Source: Microbulbifer variabilis
GTDB lineage: Bacteria > Pseudomonadota > Gammaproteobacteria > Pseudomonadales > Cellvibrionaceae
Length of the DNA stretch: 64,000 nt
Direction of reading: 5' to 3'
NCBI RefSeq assembly: GCF_023716485.1
Contig: NZ_CP092418.1
Location: 1,967,001 to 2,031,000 of the forward strand
Part shown: positions 28,701-40,152 of the stretch, piece by piece
How the letters are laid out: each line of letters starts with the position of its first letter
How positions within the stretch are numbered: the stretch's first letter is position 1
The notes under the pieces: generated by a model
Told to the model about the DNA's origin: nothing
The model's database searches: none
Seen by the model: the letters and a program-made list of their open reading frames with translations, nothing else
Made by a program: the position numbers and the translations under genes

Positions 28701-31700
28701 CCGATCCCTATAAAAGCGGTAGCTCTCCGCGTTGGACCTCTTACTCCTACGATATTCTAGGACGCACCACCAAAGTGGATGCACCCAGTGGCCAATGTGA
28801 TAGCACCATTACCTACAATGGTCTGAGAGAAACTACTAAAAATTGTGCACAGCAAACTAAGGTTACCCAGAAAAATGTGCTCGGTGAGCTGGCCCAAGTC
28901 ACTGATAACATCGGAGGAAAACTTAAGTATGAATATTTTGCTGATGGCAACCTCCGACATGTTCGTGTATTGAATAGCGGAGGCGGCGAAACTTCAGTAA
29001 CCAGTATTGAATACGATAATCTGGGTCGTAAGAAACGCTTGGTAGATCCGGATAAGGGCACATGGACCTACGGCTATAACGGTTTTGGCGAGTTGGCTTG
29101 GCAGAAGGATGCCAAGGGGCAGGGTACCACCATGACCTATGATGCCCTTGGCCGTATGGTGACTCGAGCCGATTACACTAGTTTCAATTCCAGTAGCCAA
29201 ACAGGCAAGCTACAGAACTTTAGCCGTTGGTACTACGACCAGGATCCTGGTTGTAATTCCAAATACCGATTCGATGGTAAACTGGTGGCCGTGGCACAAG
29301 CTTCCGTAGTTATTAACGGTAGCTGTAATACAAATATGGAGGACATTAGCTTCCTTAAGTTAATGCACTACGATATCTACGGTCGCCTGGGTGAAACTAC
29401 GACGGTGCTGGGTGTACTTGATGGCGAAGGAGATTTTTATGAGAAGGTCACCTATGACAAATACAGCCGTGTCAAGCGTAGCTTTGACGCCAGTAATCAG
29501 CAGGTAGCTCGCCAACAAAATTACCTATATGGCATGGAAACTGTTTATAACAGCTATGGGTATAAGGTGGGTGTGCGGGATGTGAAGGCTCCTGCCGGGC
29601 AGGGTTACTACTACCGTGTGAAGCGCATGAACCTGCGCGGACAGGTAGAAGAAGTATTGTTGGGTAATGGCCTCACAACCACTTATGAGTATCACCCACA
29701 GCACTATCGCCTCACCAGTATCCTCACAGATATTAATCCTGGGGTAGGTCAAGTGCAGAATCTGCATTACGACTGGAATGCTATCGGCAACCTTTTGTCT
29801 AAAACCGATCTCAGTGGAGATGGTAGTTACAGCAAGGATCTACAGGAAAGTTTTGAGTACGATGGCCTGAACCGCCTGCGCTATGCACGGCTCTATAGTG
29901 GCGGTAGCGAAGCTAGCGTGCAGGAAGTGCGTTACAACGATGCCGGAAACATCAGATTTAAAAGTGGGGTTGGAAATTATAGTTACGATAGTGCTCGACC
30001 TCATGCTGTGACAAAAGCTGGAAGCCTTAGTTATGAATACGATGAAAATGGCAACATGGTGCGAGGTTCAAATAACCGCATAAGGGAATATACGGTATTT
30101 GATAAGCCAAGTTTACTCACCAAAGATAGTCATAAAACCCGCCTTTATTATGGTCCCGACCGTAGTCGCTTCAAGCGTGTGGACGACAATGGCAAAGGTA
30201 CTGTGACTACCTTGCAGATCGGCAGCGTCGAGAAAGTGATTGAGCGCAGTACTTCCGGTGCCCATATAAAGAGCTTCTATCGCCGCAATATTGCGGGGGT
30301 CGCTGTTGAGCGAGTACAACTAAATGCATCGGATGAAATTGCCGGTACTAGCACTCAGTATTTACACAAAGACCTACAGGGCTCCCTGGATGTCATTACT
30401 GATAGTAAGGGGCAGGTTGCAGAAGATGCTGCAGGTAACAAGTTGCTATACAGCTTTGATGCCTGGGGCAAACGCCGCAACCCGTTGAACTGGGAGCGTA
30501 TCGGTTCTGGCCCCTCGAATACGGTTAAGACTTTAAACGTTGGTGCTTTTAATCATTTAAGTAGTAACCGTGGTTACACAGGTCATGAAATGATGGATGA
30601 GGTGGGCCTTATTCATATGAATGGTCGGGTGTACGATCCCAACCTGTCACGCTTCTTAACAGCGGATCCGATCATTGATGGTATTACTTCTGTCCAAGGC
30701 TACAATCGTTATGCCTATGTGCACAATAATCCGCTGACTTATACGGATCCTTCTGGGTATAGTTCCTGGAATAAGTGGAGAGACTCTGTAGTAAAGCCGG
30801 TGGTCGCAGTTGTGATCGCAATCTATACCGGTGGCCAAGCCCTAGCAGCACTGAATACTGCTCAGGGATTAACTGCGGCTGCAGCTGCCTCTGCAGCTCA
30901 GGGAATGACAGCCAATGCATTTATGTATTTAACTGCAGCTAACAGTGCAATGGCATCTGCAGTTGGTTGGGCTGCAATTGGTGGTGCGATTGCAGGTGGT
31001 CTTAATGGTGGAGCAAGGGGGGCGTTTGTCGGAGCCTTTACCTCTGTTGCCTCCATGGGAATTGGTCAGGCATTTCAAGCTGGGCGCTCTATAGGTCATA
31101 CTGCAGCAAACATTACTTCTCATGCATTAATGGGTGGTGTTGGTGCGACCCTTGGAGGAGGGAAGTTTGCTCATGGCTTCCTCAGTGCGGGCTTTAATGG
31201 AATCGCCAAGCTTGGGGTGTCCATGATACCGGGAGAGGGCTTTAGTCCTTTGCGAGTATCAGCAATGGCTGTTGTCGGTGGAACAATTTCTAATACAACG
31301 GGTGGTAAATTTGTGAATGGAGCTGTAACTGGAGCTATTCAGCAGGCCTTCAATGGGGAGTTTAGCCGTGATAACCACAGGTTTTGGAAGGTAAAATTAG
31401 AAAAATCTTTGATGGTGGATGGAGAAATACCTAAGTCTTGTAGTTGGATGGCAGTTTGTAATGCTACATTTTTAGAAGATTCACTTCATGTTGAGCCGGA
31501 TGGAAGTATTGGGCCTTTATCAGATGGAGAAAATACTAAGTTAGGGGTTTTTGCCTGTGGAATCAGTTCTTGTTCCTCTGAGGCAGAGATTGAGGTTCAT
31601 TTCTTGAGAGCAATGGTTACAAAGTTCCAAATTGAAAGAAAGGGAGTAAATCCGTCCTTAGTACTTTATGGGCAAAATGATGTGAGGATTTCGTTGAATC

Positions 31701-31816
31701 AAACAGGTGTAAGATATGAACCCTTTGTTGTGACAGATTTTAATTATCATAAGTTCAATCATTTTAGCGGTCAGCTTGGGTTGGGAGATATGTTGAATGA
31801 ACTTGCGAATGACTAA
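22784..31816 (+). CDS. giant secreted SpvB/TcdB/RHS-repeat polymorphic toxin-like protein
   Basis: 3010 residues from a GTG with CGGAG six bases upstream. Signal peptide at residues 1-27. About 30-765: roughly eight fibronectin-III-like repeats (each ends with a Y.yRV.aC or similar strand). About 795-1080: SpvB domain (GEFRVSESGAATYSLPIPVG, PLGVGWGISGLS, RFCLDG). About 1085-1465: FG-GAP/VCBS-like DxNxDGxxD repeats (DVNGDGLTDFVF, DFNGDGIADL, DLNGDGLPDLLF). About 1480-1650: TcdB middle-domain region (NGFGVRTEIQYA, GGRGFLGFE). About 1770-2540: RHS/YD repeats. About 2525-2659: RHS core (YDPNLSRFLTADP ... NNPLTYTDPSGY). About 2665-2860: Gly/Ala-rich hydrophobic linker. The last 145 or so residues are an unrecognised, Cys-containing terminal domain, where RHS toxins carry their variable toxin. 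Role inferred: surface or secreted toxin delivery, possibly Tc-like. Confidence 0.85.
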   Translation: MSRDWKAIFSIFTFVFFYFSFSGLALAGVISGTTNSSTGTVKLTYSKISPASKAEFRIYKSGSLYRTYSVSPSGGTKTYNLGTGTYRFDLWAGNECLQWGRNGHCYEPGFFFKRGSHTVKVSIAGPGAVTLPKTSKTGGFKVSWGKASKTPGKYILWERKNGGAWSDIYSGGGLSKTLAGRSTGKYEYRVQACFTACSSYVYSQAITVARTPTSVTVPSKSTNGSVAISWNAGSGASKYILQEKKNSGSWVEVYKGNLTKKTLTGRGTGIYSYRVAVIQGSLTSSYKTSSNVTVSRAPGVPKNLVVPGNDSNGVYKISWDSVSGASRYKVEQTGDATGSWSQTGLSKTFTKTKNGSYSYRVRACKTYNKVESCSGWTSKKTINLKLPNIALQSVSKSGKVTLVFNTDWPRAERCELKRDNVKVSSAKFSSGAIFSETLSASGTYSYRYSCQTCLLGSFPNCPEPDFAGYASVSATVVIVPNKATLSIKNNKSYNGNASLKSHSTGPISSVRWQKRKKGTVWPSDSSYSTAGAVDFTATGLTDGSWEFRSKNCNSSGCSVSWSATVGITVWNQPLPSAPVLDSIANSSNGSISLNWSDRSNEFVYQYKIYEGGKFLKTVSTSSTSPSKVTGTQLKRNDGVYKYHLVACNLRGCSGTGNSKSVIVAKKPGKPNSLNLSPLFSRTGSVDLNWGSSSGNLVRYEIFSGTATSVDGTVSWNNSTVIKHTNLDNLSKSFSLDGGFFAYKIRACNQVSSFSSCSATAVTEVVQVELSSPPVSVDTPPHKATALANTDPAVLASDRVGIVPGEFRVSESGAATYSLPIPVGPSSGSSVPSVSVSYSSSGGHGPLGVGWGISGLSAITACRKSFEEDGVNGSQFDRFCLDGLRLKLVSSGQYGGIGTQYRTSLDSFVRVKVVSTGVGSKKGFEVYRKDGSISYYGLTDDSQSTNAWYINKQADSVGNRIEYSYLKDSNVGEHLIEYIDYSGGSNDILVNRIEFNYDTNRSDKRYGYRFGQKSASTRRLTSIISTAESEEIRRYKFSYKKSGTGRLLLEEVEECVKSNCRKPTVFTYSKSDGAGLVKGLANPNIFHSGFEGGKYGDVNGDGLTDFVFIRYDGSHGKRYIRVALGTKQGSLAIQPGQMRIRSNEREEWHLLDYNNDGKDDLLHAPISDSSTYWEVNYSNGSGFSVTDTPTAITFQKGQLGKMHDFNADGLPDYIYFTGGNADHFRSQSPNLKIRELQRSSSGKLSFKNSEVVRSLSLPSSTPPGGRTGLYINRTNVNVRDKDIVADFNGDGIADLTAIVSTNWRCTEPSIDCYNDITSRTDYHFVVLMSNVNGGHSTVFSRQIFNSGGSTEHMVSDLNGDGLPDLLFRGSNKSAWSVYHFNGVKFITAKALPAIVDDNIQLYDWDMDGLVDILYPNANDKINNEYQYLYVLPNKSNGFGTGVKTGLILGVDKSDHSHYIMDVTGDGRPEIVEKCANRDEKENHCDDMRTRSGFFSGSGFTDKYVRILKPKHGNKPVDILESVENGFGVRTEIQYARLNDDSANIYNRKKGSFKLNYGRGSPVFDLYSPMYVVKKVISDAPAANDNNNTVEAHYHYAGARMQSGGRGFLGFESVTTYDPQNKVKITTRYRQDYPYIGMPSQTAKVIEPNASNIKTPASCSESSLKLISCSINTLKSVEPVSGKTVMPYISQAQDKSYSLDGHYLGKVVTTTNYTADVDIKYGNVSSVVVKNYDASNNLVQSKTTSNKYNNVVSSSRWHLARLSESSVTTQRQGSLAAPQIKRTVHFGYDGQTGLLTDEWVAKGSVEELHTRYEHDRFGNRIAATVTDALGQSRTSHTGYDSYGRFPTSKTNALSQTVEQYLGMDAFGQPSKVFDISGVATTYAYSQFGTRYFEHHETGSHSTTLSTFCADSGGCPTVAGIPAHFKVTTTGIDKTKTVMYHDRLGREIRKQTQDFHGKSVFVDTQYDVQSRVKKISDPYKSGSSPRWTSYSYDILGRTTKVDAPSGQCDSTITYNGLRETTKNCAQQTKVTQKNVLGELAQVTDNIGGKLKYEYFADGNLRHVRVLNSGGGETSVTSIEYDNLGRKKRLVDPDKGTWTYGYNGFGELAWQKDAKGQGTTMTYDALGRMVTRADYTSFNSSSQTGKLQNFSRWYYDQDPGCNSKYRFDGKLVAVAQASVVINGSCNTNMEDISFLKLMHYDIYGRLGETTTVLGVLDGEGDFYEKVTYDKYSRVKRSFDASNQQVARQQNYLYGMETVYNSYGYKVGVRDVKAPAGQGYYYRVKRMNLRGQVEEVLLGNGLTTTYEYHPQHYRLTSILTDINPGVGQVQNLHYDWNAIGNLLSKTDLSGDGSYSKDLQESFEYDGLNRLRYARLYSGGSEASVQEVRYNDAGNIRFKSGVGNYSYDSARPHAVTKAGSLSYEYDENGNMVRGSNNRIREYTVFDKPSLLTKDSHKTRLYYGPDRSRFKRVDDNGKGTVTTLQIGSVEKVIERSTSGAHIKSFYRRNIAGVAVERVQLNASDEIAGTSTQYLHKDLQGSLDVITDSKGQVAEDAAGNKLLYSFDAWGKRRNPLNWERIGSGPSNTVKTLNVGAFNHLSSNRGYTGHEMMDEVGLIHMNGRVYDPNLSRFLTADPIIDGITSVQGYNRYAYVHNNPLTYTDPSGYSSWNKWRDSVVKPVVAVVIAIYTGGQALAALNTAQGLTAAAAASAAQGMTANAFMYLTAANSAMASAVGWAAIGGAIAGGLNGGARGAFVGAFTSVASMGIGQAFQAGRSIGHTAANITSHALMGGVGATLGGGKFAHGFLSAGFNGIAKLGVSMIPGEGFSPLRVSAMAVVGGTISNTTGGKFVNGAVTGAIQQAFNGEFSRDNHRFWKVKLEKSLMVDGEIPKSCSWMAVCNATFLEDSLHVEPDGSIGPLSDGENTKLGVFACGISSCSSEAEIEVHFLRAMVTKFQIERKGVNPSLVLYGQNDVRISLNQTGVRYEPFVVTDFNYHKFNHFSGQLGLGDMLNELAND

Positions 31817-32234
31817 ACTTGCAATTTTTCTCTGGGTGATCTCGATTTCTTTTTCTTGCGAAGGGCAAGTGATAGATCGGGAAAGTAAATATGAAAATTT
31901 GGAGTTGTCGACTTGCCATAAAATTGGCTGTTTGTTTCGCACTACTCCTGCTGATATGGCGGGTTCATATCTTTGGGTTGAATCTTTTTTTCCTATGCGG
32001 ATAGATGGTGTAGGTAAATTAAATCGTATATATGTTGGTCAGGGGGTTGGAGATATTGAGGTTTTGAGGGTGCCTATCGAAGGGTATATTTCTGGTAGTG
32101 ATAAATCCCAGTATATTTCGGGTTTTAGAGTAAAAAAGAATAGTTTAAAGCAAGTTTTCATGGTGGTTGTTTATGGAGCTGAAGATGGCCATGCAAAGCA
32201 GTTTAAGATCGAAGGTTTTCAATCTTTACTTTAA
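31809..32234 (+). CDS. small exported protein, candidate immunity protein of the RHS toxin
   Basis: About 141 residues. The ATG at 31809 overlaps the stop of the giant RHS gene by 8 bp (ATGACTAA), so translation is coupled; another ATG lies at 31797. MTKLAIFLWVISISFSCEGQ is a signal peptide. The Cys could be lipidated, but the lipobox (SFSC) is poor. The mature part is a compact beta-rich protein without known motifs. Position directly after a polymorphic toxin C-terminus is where immunity genes lie, and export would fit a toxin that acts in the periplasm. A rho-independent terminator follows about 100 bp later, closing the unit. Confidence 0.65.
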   Translation: MTKLAIFLWVISISFSCEGQVIDRESKYENLELSTCHKIGCLFRTTPADMAGSYLWVESFFPMRIDGVGKLNRIYVGQGVGDIEVLRVPIEGYISGSDKSQYISGFRVKKNSLKQVFMVVVYGAEDGHAKQFKIEGFQSLL

Positions 32235-32334
32235 CTATGTATAAGGGCTATATGTTAATAAGGGCGGGTCAGATAAGATTGATTCGTAGTAAAGTTGAAT
32301 TCTGGTTTTAACCAATTTCCTGAGCTGTTCTTTT

Positions 32335-32370
32335 AGAGCCCTTTCAGGTTAGTCTGAGAGGGCTCTTTTA
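32335..32370 (+). terminator. rho-independent terminator of the RHS-immunity unit
   Basis: 13-bp stem with one mismatch (AGAGCCCTTTCAG / CTGAGAGGGCTCT), 6-nt loop, followed by TTTTAT. It lies about 100 bp after the immunity candidate stop. Confidence 0.85.
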
Positions 32371-32560
32371 TCTGTGTTCGAATTTGCTTGAATCTGATGC
32401 CAAGATTATATATGAGGAGGTTGTTTTGCTCATGCCGGCATCTAGCTTGCCACCAAAGGGCTAATCGGAAATGTTGTCTAAAAATCAGTGCTGGTAGCTA
32501 AGAGTATTTTGGTTCAGATTTTAGATGTACCCCCTGGATGAGCCAAGTTAATCTGAGTGA

Positions 32561-32587
32561 TATATTGATATATATTGATATATATTG
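32561..32587. repeat. short AT decamer tandem repeat
   Basis: Two full copies of TATATTGATA and a partial third. Nothing coding; possibly a curved or protein-binding element. Confidence 0.5.
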
Positions 32588-32659
32588 GAGGTCTGATATG
32601 GATTTCCAAATAGGGTATACGCAGCATTTCCGATTTAGATGATTTTCGGTTTAGTATGG

Positions 32660-32840
32660 AAATTGCCGGTGCGTTGGCGAATATAGTTAGCGCCCTCAGC
32701 GTGGGAGCCTGTAATAACCCAAATTGCAATTGCATTAATATCGGTCATTAAATGCTGGGTAAGACAGACCTTGTCCCTATAAATGGACGGATCTACAATC
32801 CAGCCCCGGCCCACCTTGCAACTGCAGACTCAATTTGCTC
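32660..32840 (+). pseudogene. RHS core remnant
   Basis: Plus-strand reading gives ALSVGACNN..., then GH*MLGKTDLVPINGRIYNPAPAHLATADS, aligned with the LNVGAFNH ... TGHEMMDEVGLIHMNGRVYDPNLSRFLTADP block of the intact RHS core (about 30530-30665). An internal TAA and an early stop after DSICST show it is dead. Its details (for example K-T-D after ML) differ from the intact gene, so it is not a simple recent copy. Confidence 0.7.
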
Positions 32841-32908
32841 TACTTGATATGCCGCTGCCTGCGGCTCACCTACTTTGAATAACAATAATGTGTAATCGGA
32901 GAAATTCG

Positions 32909-33025
32909 ATGAAGGAAGAAGTAGCTGTTACCCCGGAAGAAGACAATTTCGCAGATGCCATCGCCGCTGTAGCTCTGGTCGCTATCTTTGTTGCAACCTG
33001 TATTTTCTGGGTTGCTACCCGCTGA
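32909..33025 (+). CDS. 38-residue single-span membrane protein
   Basis: Very small ORF: acidic N-terminus (MKEEVAVTPEEDNFADA) followed by one transmembrane helix (IAAVALVAIFVATCIFWVA) and a final TR. The ATG has a GGAG ribosome binding site seven bases upstream. Composition and the clean charge-helix layout suggest a real protein. I know no function. It lies between the RHS scars and the convergent metH-DUF2970 unit. Confidence 0.55.
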   Translation: MKEEVAVTPEEDNFADAIAAVALVAIFVATCIFWVATR

Positions 33026-33161
33026 ACCATTTGATGTCCCGACCCGGAGCCAAGCCGTACCGGGTACTTCTCCGTAAATCCCTCTTTATAACCCACAGCA
33101 ATACCTTCCATAGGGCTATCTGCTAGGGTTGAAATCTATTTATGCAGAAATTTGAGTGATC

Positions 33162-33182
33162 AAGCGGGCGAGCTGCCCGCTT
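33162..33182 (-). terminator. hairpin after metH-DUF2970
   Basis: 8-bp perfect stem (AAGCGGGC / GCCCGCTT) with a 5-nt loop, 30 bp past the DUF2970 stop. T tract short on the minus strand. Confidence 0.55.
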
Positions 33183-33212
33183 TAGCTGAGAGAATTCTAG
33201 TGGGAGAGAGCT

Positions 33213-33434
33213 TTAGCCCATATTGCCCAGTACGGTCTTTACGATCAGTATCAGGGTTAAGACAAACAAAATGGTGAAGACAATTCCGGCGACAACAAAG
33301 TGCATCATGCTGCCGCTTTGAAAGTCCTTCTCTCGGTTCTTGTTGCTCTGAACTCCAATGGCCCCTGCCAAAGTGCTTAGTACAATCTGGCCTAGTCCGG
33401 GCTTCCTTGCTCGTTTCTTATTATTTTCCTGCAT
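33213..33434 (-). CDS. DUF2970 family small membrane protein
   Basis: 73 residues: basic, Pro-containing N-terminus (KPGLGQIVLSTLAGAIGVQSNKNREKDF) then a C-terminal transmembrane helix (HFVVAGIVFTILFVLTLILI). This matches the DUF2970 family seen in many gammaproteobacteria. The ATG at 33434 has GAGGA upstream; the longer open frame to 33548 runs back into metH and is not real. It starts about 10 bp after the metH stop, so the two are co-transcribed. Function unknown. Confidence 0.85.
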   Translation of the reverse strand: MQENNKKRARKPGLGQIVLSTLAGAIGVQSNKNREKDFQSGSMMHFVVAGIVFTILFVLTLILIVKTVLGNMG

Positions 33435-33444
33435 GGGGGGATCC

Positions 33445-37140
<3,696 letters not shown>

Positions 37141-37388
37141 TGACCAATCCTTAATTGTCTATGGCGGGAAAGGCATCAATCTTAGCACACGGATACTTGT
37201 CAACAGGGGCTAAATTGATGGACAAAAAATACCACGACACAATAACCGGTAATTTTTTGCTAACGGCGTGCAATTTATATCTATAGTTTGGCCTTCAGCA
37301 GACATAAAAGCTCAGGAGAGGGCCTGGCTCGCCAATGGTACAAAAGGTTGTGCCAAGTGAAAGTCTGGCTCAGTGAAGGAGGCACATC

Positions 37389-38420
37389 GTGCAATCAATG
37401 GATAAGAACCGCCGGGTTGTATTGGCTTCCCGGCCCGAAGGGGCACCGAGCGAAGACAATTTTAGTATTGAGGAGTTGGGGGTGCCCGAACCTGCTCGGG
37501 GTGAGGTGTTGTTACGAACGGTTTTTCTTTCCCTGGACCCCTATATGCGCGGCCGTATGAGTGATGCCAAATCGTACGCAGAGCCGGTACCCCTGGGGGG
37601 CGTTATGGTGGGTGGCACAGTAAGTCGGGTGCTTGTGTCACACCTGGATGATTTCGAAGAGGGAGACTGGGTGCTGGGATATTGCGGATGGCAGGATTAT
37701 GCAATCTCAGATGGTGAAGGGTTGGTGAATCTTGGTAAAAATCCCAGCCATCCCTCCTATGCACTCGGTGTTTTGGGTATGCCGGGTATTACCGCCTATT
37801 ACGGGCTGCTGGAAATTGGCCAGCCAAAAGCAGGGGATACTCTGGTTGTCGCTGCAGCTACTGGCCCTGTGGGCTCCACTGTAGGGCAGATTGGTAAAAT
37901 TCAGGGATGCCGGGTAGTTGGTATTGCCGGTGGAGCAGAAAAATGCCGCTACGCGGTAGAGGAGTTGGGCTTTGATATCTGTCTCAACCACCGAGCAGAG
38001 GAGTTTCCCGAGCAGTTGGAGGAGGCCTGTCCAGACGGTGTGGATGTGTATTTCGAAAATGTGGGCGGAGATGTATTTGATGCGGTTTTACCGCTTCTCA
38101 ATGACTTTGCCCGGGTTCCCGTGTGTGGGCTGGTTGCTCACTACAACGCTACGTCACTGCCCGAGGGTCCGGATCGCCTGAGCTTGTTGATGCGTGAAAT
38201 CCTTACCAAGCGCCTTAAAATCCAAGGATTTATTATTTTTGATCAATATGAGCGCTTCGGCGATTTTATTATTGGTTTAAGTCACTGGGTTGGCGAGGGT
38301 CGCATCAAATACCGTGAGGATCTGGTTGAGGGGTTGGAAAAAGCGCCCCGCGCCCTGATGGGGTTATTACAGGGGGAGAATTTTGGCAAAGTCGTGGTGC
38401 GCTTGGGTACCGACGATTAA
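37389..38420 (+). CDS. CurA-like NADP-dependent MDR oxidoreductase
   Basis: 343 residues of the zinc-independent medium-chain dehydrogenase family. Early FLSLDPYMRGRM is the signature of the leukotriene B4 12-hydroxydehydrogenase/CurA group. The cofactor site follows as AAATGPVGSTVGQIGK, then GIAGGAEKC. These enzymes reduce alpha,beta-unsaturated ketones (alkenals, curcumin). A GTG at 37389 sits six bases after AGGAGG, so it is preferred over the ATG at 37398, which is too far away. Followed 41 bp later by a DJ-1/PfpI-type gene, suggesting a small electrophile/aldehyde-detoxification unit. Divergent from metH. Confidence 0.85.
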   Translation: MQSMDKNRRVVLASRPEGAPSEDNFSIEELGVPEPARGEVLLRTVFLSLDPYMRGRMSDAKSYAEPVPLGGVMVGGTVSRVLVSHLDDFEEGDWVLGYCGWQDYAISDGEGLVNLGKNPSHPSYALGVLGMPGITAYYGLLEIGQPKAGDTLVVAAATGPVGSTVGQIGKIQGCRVVGIAGGAEKCRYAVEELGFDICLNHRAEEFPEQLEEACPDGVDVYFENVGGDVFDAVLPLLNDFARVPVCGLVAHYNATSLPEGPDRLSLLMREILTKRLKIQGFIIFDQYERFGDFIIGLSHWVGEGRIKYREDLVEGLEKAPRALMGLLQGENFGKVVVRLGTDD

Positions 38421-38461
38421 TTGCAGAACTGAATCAATAACAGGCACCAGGGAGGTCGCCG

Positions 38462-39142
38462 ATGAAAATTTTAATGGTTTTGACTTCACACGATAAGCTG
38501 GGCAATACCGGTAAGAAGACTGGTTTTTGGCTGGAGGAATTTGCCGCGCCTTACTACGTCTTCAAAGATGCCGGGGCGCAAGTTACTCTGGTTTCCCCCA
38601 AGGGCGGGCAACCACCGCTAGACCCCAAAAGTGATGAACCAGATTTCCAGACCGATGCCACCCTGCGTTTCCGTCAGGATCCGGCAGCCCAGCAAGCGCT
38701 TGCCAATACGGGCAAGCTTGCCAATGTGCAGGAGGCGGATTTCGATGCTGTTTTTTACCCCGGTGGTCACGGCCCCCTTTGGGATCTGGCAGAGGATAAG
38801 GATTCCATTTCCCTGATTGAGGCGTTCTATGGGGCTGATAAGCCGGTTGGTGCTGTGTGTCATGCACCGGCCATTTTTCGCCATACCCGGCGCAAAGGCG
38901 GCCATCCCTTGGTTTCCGGCAAGAGTGTCACTGGCTTTAGTAACTCCGAGGAGGAGGCGGTGGGATTGGTGGATGTTGTGCCCTTTCTGGTGGAGGGTAT
39001 GCTTAAAGATCGCGGAGGTAACTACTCCAGCGAAGACGATTGGGCACCCTATGTGGTCGTGGATGGCAAGCTGGTCACCGGTCAGAACCCCGCTTCTTCG
39101 GAGGATGTGGCACAAACCCTGATGGGAATGATCCCTGTTTGA
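38462..39142 (+). CDS. DJ-1/PfpI family protein (Hsp31/glyoxalase III-like)
   Basis: 226 residues. The nucleophile elbow is GAVCHAPA (Cys near 139, then His), with an upstream Glu in GFWLEEFAAPYY. The YPGGHGPLWDL segment is typical of the ThiJ/Hsp31 branch that converts methylglyoxal without cofactor or deglycates proteins. ATG with GGGAGG upstream. Second gene of the pair with the CurA-like reductase. Confidence 0.85.
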   Translation: MKILMVLTSHDKLGNTGKKTGFWLEEFAAPYYVFKDAGAQVTLVSPKGGQPPLDPKSDEPDFQTDATLRFRQDPAAQQALANTGKLANVQEADFDAVFYPGGHGPLWDLAEDKDSISLIEAFYGADKPVGAVCHAPAIFRHTRRKGGHPLVSGKSVTGFSNSEEEAVGLVDVVPFLVEGMLKDRGGNYSSEDDWAPYVVVDGKLVTGQNPASSEDVAQTLMGMIPV

Positions 39143-39259
39143 GCCATTTTTCGGGGGGCTGCTCGCGGCCGTTACCCTCACGAAAAACACACCGGTTTCA
39201 CTTGGGCGTTTCTGAGAGTAAAATACCCGACAAAGAAGCTCGGTTATTTGAGAAGGCTT

Positions 39260-39850
39260 ATGTCAGAACTGAATGTCACCATCACTGAATCCGCGCAGGA
39301 GTACCTGAAGGAACTGCTGGCCAAGCAGGACTGCGAGGGAATCGCGATTCGTATGTTTGTCTCCAATCCAGGTACTCCCAGTGCCGAAACTTGCATTGCC
39401 TACTGTCGCCCCGGCGAGGAGGAGGCAGAAGATGTGGTGATGGAGATGAACGGCCTCAAGGCCTACTTTGAAGGCCGCAGTGTGCCTTACCTGGACGATG
39501 CCAGGGTTGACTACTCCTCCGATAAAATGGGTGGCCAGCTCACCATTCGCGCGCCCAACTCGCGAATGCCGAAGATCACCGATGACAGCCCAATAGAAGA
39601 CCGTATTAACTATGTACTCTTCAATGAGGTAAACCCCGGGCTGGCGGCTCACGGGGGCCAGGTGAGCCTGGTGGAGGTCACAGAGGATAAATTTGCCGTG
39701 TTGAAGTTTGGCGGCGGCTGCCAGGGTTGTGGCATGGTGGATATGACCTTGAAAGAAGGTGTTGAGAAAACTCTAAAAGAGAAAATCCCCGAACTGGCCG
39801 GTGTTAAAGATATTACCGATCACACTGATAAGTCTCAGGCTTATTACTAA
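39260..39850 (+). CDS. nfuA: Fe/S biogenesis protein NfuA
   Basis: 196 residues. N-terminal degenerate A-type carrier domain ([20 protein letters not shown]...) and C-terminal Nfu domain with [15 protein letters not shown], the CXXC that holds the 4Fe-4S cluster. Delivers clusters to targets under oxidative stress or iron limitation. Start at the ATG 39260 (GAGAAGG upstream); a TTG four codons earlier is only an apparent start. A strong terminator follows. Confidence 0.95.
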   Translation: MSELNVTITESAQEYLKELLAKQDCEGIAIRMFVSNPGTPSAETCIAYCRPGEEEAEDVVMEMNGLKAYFEGRSVPYLDDARVDYSSDKMGGQLTIRAPNSRMPKITDDSPIEDRINYVLFNEVNPGLAAHGGQVSLVEVTEDKFAVLKFGGGCQGCGMVDMTLKEGVEKTLKEKIPELAGVKDITDHTDKSQAYY

Positions 39851-39884
39851 TAGTTGGGTCCGTATGCTCTTCCCGGAGAGCATT

Positions 39885-39914
39885 AAAAGGCGAAGTAATA
39901 CTTCGCCTTTTTTC
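39885..39914 (+). terminator. rho-independent terminator of nfuA
   Basis: Stem AAAAGGCGAAG / CTTCGCCTTTT with a five-base loop, ending in a run of T, 35 bp past the nfuA stop. Confidence 0.9.
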
Positions 39915-40152
39915 TTGCTTATCTGAACTGGTTAGTTCCTCTTATGATTTTGCCTCCCTTCTTACCTGTCGCTGCACCCCTTATTAACTTCTGAAGGCGC
40001 CTGGGCCGCCCCGGACTTTGCCTGCCCCGTATATATTTTAAAGACCTCTTGGATTTGTAGCTGGGGTGGTATCCACGCTCAAAAGGGGTGTATGGCGCCT
40101 TGTGGGCGCTCTGACTTCAGTGGCTATAGCGGGCAGGCCGGGATAGAGTTCT
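39915..40152. other. upstream region of the patatin array
   Basis: About 240 bp without a gene. Presumably holds the promoter of the patatin-like array; no motif stands out. Confidence 0.4.

Larger units (their letters stand above)
32235..32908. other. intergenic region with terminator, short repeat and RHS scar
   Basis: About 670 bp holding the terminator (32335-32370), a decamer repeat (32561-32587) and the RHS core remnant (32660-32840), each listed separately. Nothing else is visible. Confidence 0.6.

Noticed and set aside
37141..37388. Cobalamin or SAM/SAH riboswitch upstream of metH
   Set aside because: Looked for B12-box and SAM/SAH aptamer signatures in the divergent region and found none.
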